Shown here piece by piece: positions 60,786 to 64,000 of a DNA stretch of 64,000 bases. The position numbers and the translations under genes are program-made. The stretch is from assembly GCA_032821775.1 (NCBI GenBank), contig JAVLRN010000002.1:496001-560000 (forward strand), read 5' to 3'. Positions within the stretch are counted from its first letter, which is position 1. Each line of letters starts with the position of its first letter. The stretch is from Sanguinoderma infundibulare. Taxonomy: Eukaryota > Basidiomycota > Agaricomycetes > Polyporales > Polyporaceae. The notes beneath the pieces were generated by a model. It was not told the DNA's origin. It searched no databases and worked only from the letters and a program-made list of their open reading frames with translations.

Positions 60786-62829
60786 TCACATCTCATCCAA
60801 GAACGCCTCCACCTCCCGACGCCCAACGCCATCCTCCTCCCACGCCGCCTGCAGCGTCTTCCTCAAAGCCTGCAGCTTCTTCCGTTTTCTCGCCCCGTCG
60901 TCCCCAAATGCGCGATCGAGCACGTCCCGCATCTCCGCCTTGACTGCCTCGATCGTGCCCACCGGCGTCCGCCCGTTGCGGTAGATCGTGCCTGCCCCGG
61001 GCCCGTTCCGGACCTCGATGAGCTCGTACGCGACGTCGAGCTCCTCCGCGAGATAGAACGCGTTCGCCGGCTGGTCGGCGCAGATCGGCCACACGATCCT
61101 GTTGAGAGAGTCGTCGTGAGTCGTACAGACACTCAAATTCGGATTGACGGGTGTACGTACGTCGGGACGCCCGCCTTGATGGTCTCGAGCACGCTGTTGT
61201 GCCCGCCATGCGAGAGGTACCAGCCCGTCGCCTACATATGTATGGGTGAGAGGAGCGCGACGGTAACAACAGCGGGAAACACACTCACCGGGTGGTCGAG
61301 GAGCGCCTGCTGAGGGACCCAGTCAGCCAATACCGCGTGCTTGTACTCTGAGATTCTCTTCTGCACTTCCACGGGCATCTCCTTTGCGAAATGTGCCCCG
61401 TAGCTCATGACCTGTATCACCAACAAAAAAACAGCACTAATCAGAGCCAACGAGGACGGACCTCGGGCATATTGCACGCACGAAAGGAATGTTCCTCTCT
61501 ATGAGTACGTCGAGTACTGCCCACAGCTTGCTGGGGTCCGTTGGCCAAAACAGGGAGCCGAAAGAGAACTGCTGAAGAATCAGCTCGGAGACATCAAGAA
61601 ATGTGACGGGTTCATCATACGTAGATGACCGACTTCTCGCCGTGAGACTCCAAAGTCTCGTCCAGAAACGTCTTGATCCTTTGCGCCCGCGGATCGCTCG
61701 ATGTGTCCTCCTCGCCACGCGGAATCAGAGGGCCTGCATAGTACGCCTTACGCGACGTTTCCGCAAACCACGCCTTGAGAGCCGTCGTGGCCTCCGGACA
61801 ATAGTCCGCGGCATCGAAAGTGATGAGCCCGTCCGTCCGTCGTATGACACTGCGAGAGCGCGGTTCAACTTTCTCGGTCAAACTGCGGCACAGGGCTCAT
61901 GCTCACCTACTGGCCTTGAGGAGCATCCCACTGATCCAGGATGTCGGGAACTACGAACACCACGATGATGCAAGCACACGCTGACCAACGGGAGACGCAC
62001 GTACGGACTGGGGGTTGAGCTCGTAGTCGTGCATGGCAGGATTAGCAGTCGCGTACATGACCCTGCCCGTGACCGCCATTTTCTAAAATCCGGCATCAAG
62101 ACGTCAATACGCGAACAGCGACAGGAACGAAGATCGGCGCTGTATGCCCACCTCGTCCGCAATGGCGTCAAAGGAGACGCCCCTCTGCTCCGCCTCCGCC
62201 TTCACCTGGCCTGCGATGTCGGTCGTGAAGTAGTAGAAGAACGGCTTCGTCACTATCGGGCACCAGCTGTAAATCTTGACCGTGCCCGGGCTGTGTTTGC
62301 GGACCACTTCAAATGCGTCGGGCACGAACATCTGTGAGCGCTATCAGCACACCCCGATCCGAACGGCGCTGGGGAACACGACGTACGTCCAGGACGGCCA
62401 CGGACGCTCGCACCGGGTGGGGAGGGTACCGCTCACCCGTCTTCGCGCATACGAGCACCTCGCCGTTGAGCATTGCTACGTACGCCGCTTCAAACGCCGC
62501 TACAACTTTGCTGGGGTCTGCGACGTCGTCGTTGTGGTCCAAAGCGATTACCCTGATGCGAGCGGACAACTTCTCCTCTCCAGGTAGAAATTCCCGCTTG
62601 ATGTCAGCCAGGACGCGGTCGTAGAAGCTCGTAATCACGAAGAACGTCACGGTGACGTTCCTGAGCCTGACCATGCGTGCGGCGAGCGTGCACATCGTGC
62701 GCGTGTGTCCTAAAACAAACCCCCACCAGGTCAGTTGCAGCGACCAACAGATGATGCTCAGCGCAGACGTGACGTACCCCACATCTGCATAGGGAACATA
62801 ATGAGATGTCTGCCCGTAGTGACGGTCAT
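60786..62829 (-). CDS. UDP-glycosyltransferase (GT1 family)
   Basis: Ten exons: 62829-62778, 62709-62387, 62331-62152, 62082-62005, 61950-61907, 61849-61621, 61571-61482, 61411-61289, 61231-61161, 61098-60786; 500 residues, phases consistent. The N-terminal half binds the acceptor and has the usual catalytic histidine in MWGHTR (His19). The C-terminal half carries the sugar-nucleotide signature: WVPQQALLDHP (363-373), WYLSHGGHNSVLE (377-389), then PICADQPANA (401-410). Such enzymes move glucose or glucuronic acid from UDP-sugar to lipids or small molecules, often for detoxification. No signal peptide or C-terminal membrane anchor is visible, so it is probably cytosolic. The exact sugar and acceptor are unknown. 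Confidence 0.9.
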
Positions 62830-62882
62830 CGTGGTGTAGTAGACAGGAATGTGGGGTTGAAGTCGAGTACCCGACGCCGGTC

Positions 62883-62890
62883 TATTTATT
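62883..62890 (-). promoter_or_regulatory. TATA-like element (aataaata) of the glycosyltransferase gene
   Basis: An A+T-rich aataaata motif on the minus strand 54-61 nt upstream of the ATG, within otherwise mixed sequence. Confidence 0.3.
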
Positions 62891-64000
62891 CCATTTCACC
62901 CCCCAGGGATGCGCTCGGGGAGGTAGGGGAATAGTAAGACCGGGCAGGGTCTGCATCGCGTCGCAACTCGTTCCTGCCGCAGTCGGATCCTCCGTATCCC
63001 ACGATTTTCAAACCAACCTGTCAGCACGAGCGGTAAGTAGTGACATCCCGGCGATCGTGGGTATAGGCAGGTCAATCGCCGTTCGAAGCCGCCGTCGCCA
63101 CCGTTCGTACAAGGGTTCTAGAGTATTATCAAACGCTGAGATAGACCTAGCAGCGCCCGATGAGTGTTCCATTGTGTACCGTGCGGCGACGAGATGATAA
63201 CCTTGCCGTTCGAGTGGTACAGTAGTGGGAGATGACAGAGTCCAGAAAGAATGGAGGATAGCCGGGAGCTAGATGGTAGACCGGAGACGTCAGATGTCGA
63301 TCTTGGGATTGGCGGACCCTCGGCCTTCGAACGCTCGCTAGGTCATCGTAAGCACGACGATATCATCACCCCAGGACTATCGGACCCCAGAGTCAGCACA
63401 AAGGCGCACAGTGTGTCTGAGGACTCTGTCTGAGACCACTCACCAGTACAGTATGGTCACCAACGGACTTCTCACTGGAGCGCGCCTCAACGACATGATG
63501 TGCATCGTGCTGTACGAATAACAGTAAGGCGTGCGCGTGCAACGGATCATTCGTGAAATGTACGCTATTCACCGGAGGTGTATTTATGTCCGTCGGATGG
63601 ATAAGCCAGGCGTCCCGCTCGTGAAGGCGGAAAGCTGACCGATCTAGACCGGTGAGATTTGCCAATGTTTTAACCTCCATAGACTGTGCAATCCCACACA
63701 AGCCGGTGAGAAGAATCGGGATCGTGTCATTGATAGGGTTAAGACAGTGTCTAAGGAACTCTGCGTATCGAAGGAGCGACTGAAGGAAACTAGTCGGTCA
63801 AGTCGAAGGGGAGGCCGGCTACCGTCGCGAACTTGTCCTATTCTCGAGTCCGGGTGAGGTAGCCTAGTATGTGGCGATTGTGCATCACCGACAGGAGACG
63901 AATGTTCAAAAGTTGCGCTGGCGCGCCAGATCGGTATAATGGCGATGCATTCCCACGGACGTCGGTGTCCCAGTATGGAAGGCGCTTCCAAGTCCGAACT
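62891..64000. other. Right end of window, no gene seen
   Basis: About 1.1 kb with no supported gene. A minus-strand frame (63991-63644) runs toward the edge but has no similarity; a gene could start beyond the window. Confidence 0.45.

Noticed and set aside
32232..62829. A secondary-metabolite gene cluster (O-methyltransferase, acyltransferase, glycosyltransferase)
   Set aside because: No polyketide, peptide or terpene backbone gene and no P450; the enzymes are far apart with unrelated genes between them.

Overview
The window is eukaryotic nuclear DNA from a filamentous basidiomycete. The genes carry many short (about 45-70 nt) GT-AG introns. The protein families (F-box receptors in tandem families, fungal seven-helix membrane proteins, HxxxD acyltransferase, PSPG-type glycosyltransferase, SAM O-methyltransferase, Upf1-like SF1 helicase) are typical of white-rot Agaricomycetes, and I infer Polyporales. 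There is no bacterial-type gene, CRISPR array, reverse transcriptase or transposase that I can recognise. Exon boundaries were worked out by hand from splice signals and reading frame.

Positions 1-42,000 are a mosaic of segmental duplications. The core unit is a four-exon F-box gene (type 1, about 445-465 residues) with a long 5' flank and about 4.5 kb of 3' sequence. Five versions are present. LR-A (1-5762, minus) has an intact gene. LR-B (5763-10650, plus) keeps only the last two exons and lies head-to-head with LR-A. LR-F (11992-15240, minus) is cut in exon 3 and fused to a helicase fragment. LR-C (24170-30840, plus) has a gene with a nonsense codon and a frameshift. LR-D (35150-41840, plus) has an intact gene with a lost stop and a longer tail. 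LR-A/LR-B and LR-F/LR-C form two large inverted repeats. A second F-box gene type is intact only at 15136-17097; five broken pieces of it are scattered through the repeats. Between the LR-F and LR-C arms lies a core of about 9 kb holding that gene, a flavin reductase-like gene (18195-19459) and a chimeric, inactivated SF1 helicase (19553-22848). The missing C-terminal half of the helicase's N-terminal parent lies 8 kb away at 11150-11992. Two antisense NmrA-like pseudogene copies sit at the distal ends of LR-B and LR-D. A nine-exon O-methyltransferase (32232-34344) lies between LR-C and LR-D.

Positions 42,600-64,000 are ordinary single-copy gene territory: a seven-helix membrane protein (42618-44024, minus), a divergent eight-exon HxxxD acyltransferase (46220-48078, plus), a broken F-box gene (48290-49070), a second seven-helix protein (49085-50718, minus), a 12-exon, 1776-residue ankyrin protein with an N-terminal nucleotidyltransferase-like segment (51404-57370, minus), a phosphatidylserine decarboxylase (58264-60316, minus) and a UDP-glycosyltransferase (60786-62829, minus).

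The genes do not form an obvious single pathway. O-methyltransferase, acyltransferase and glycosyltransferase are all small-molecule tailoring enzymes, but they are spread over 30 kb with unrelated genes between them and no backbone synthase. The dominant biology is birth, rearrangement and death of F-box genes on the left, next to a stable housekeeping-like right half.
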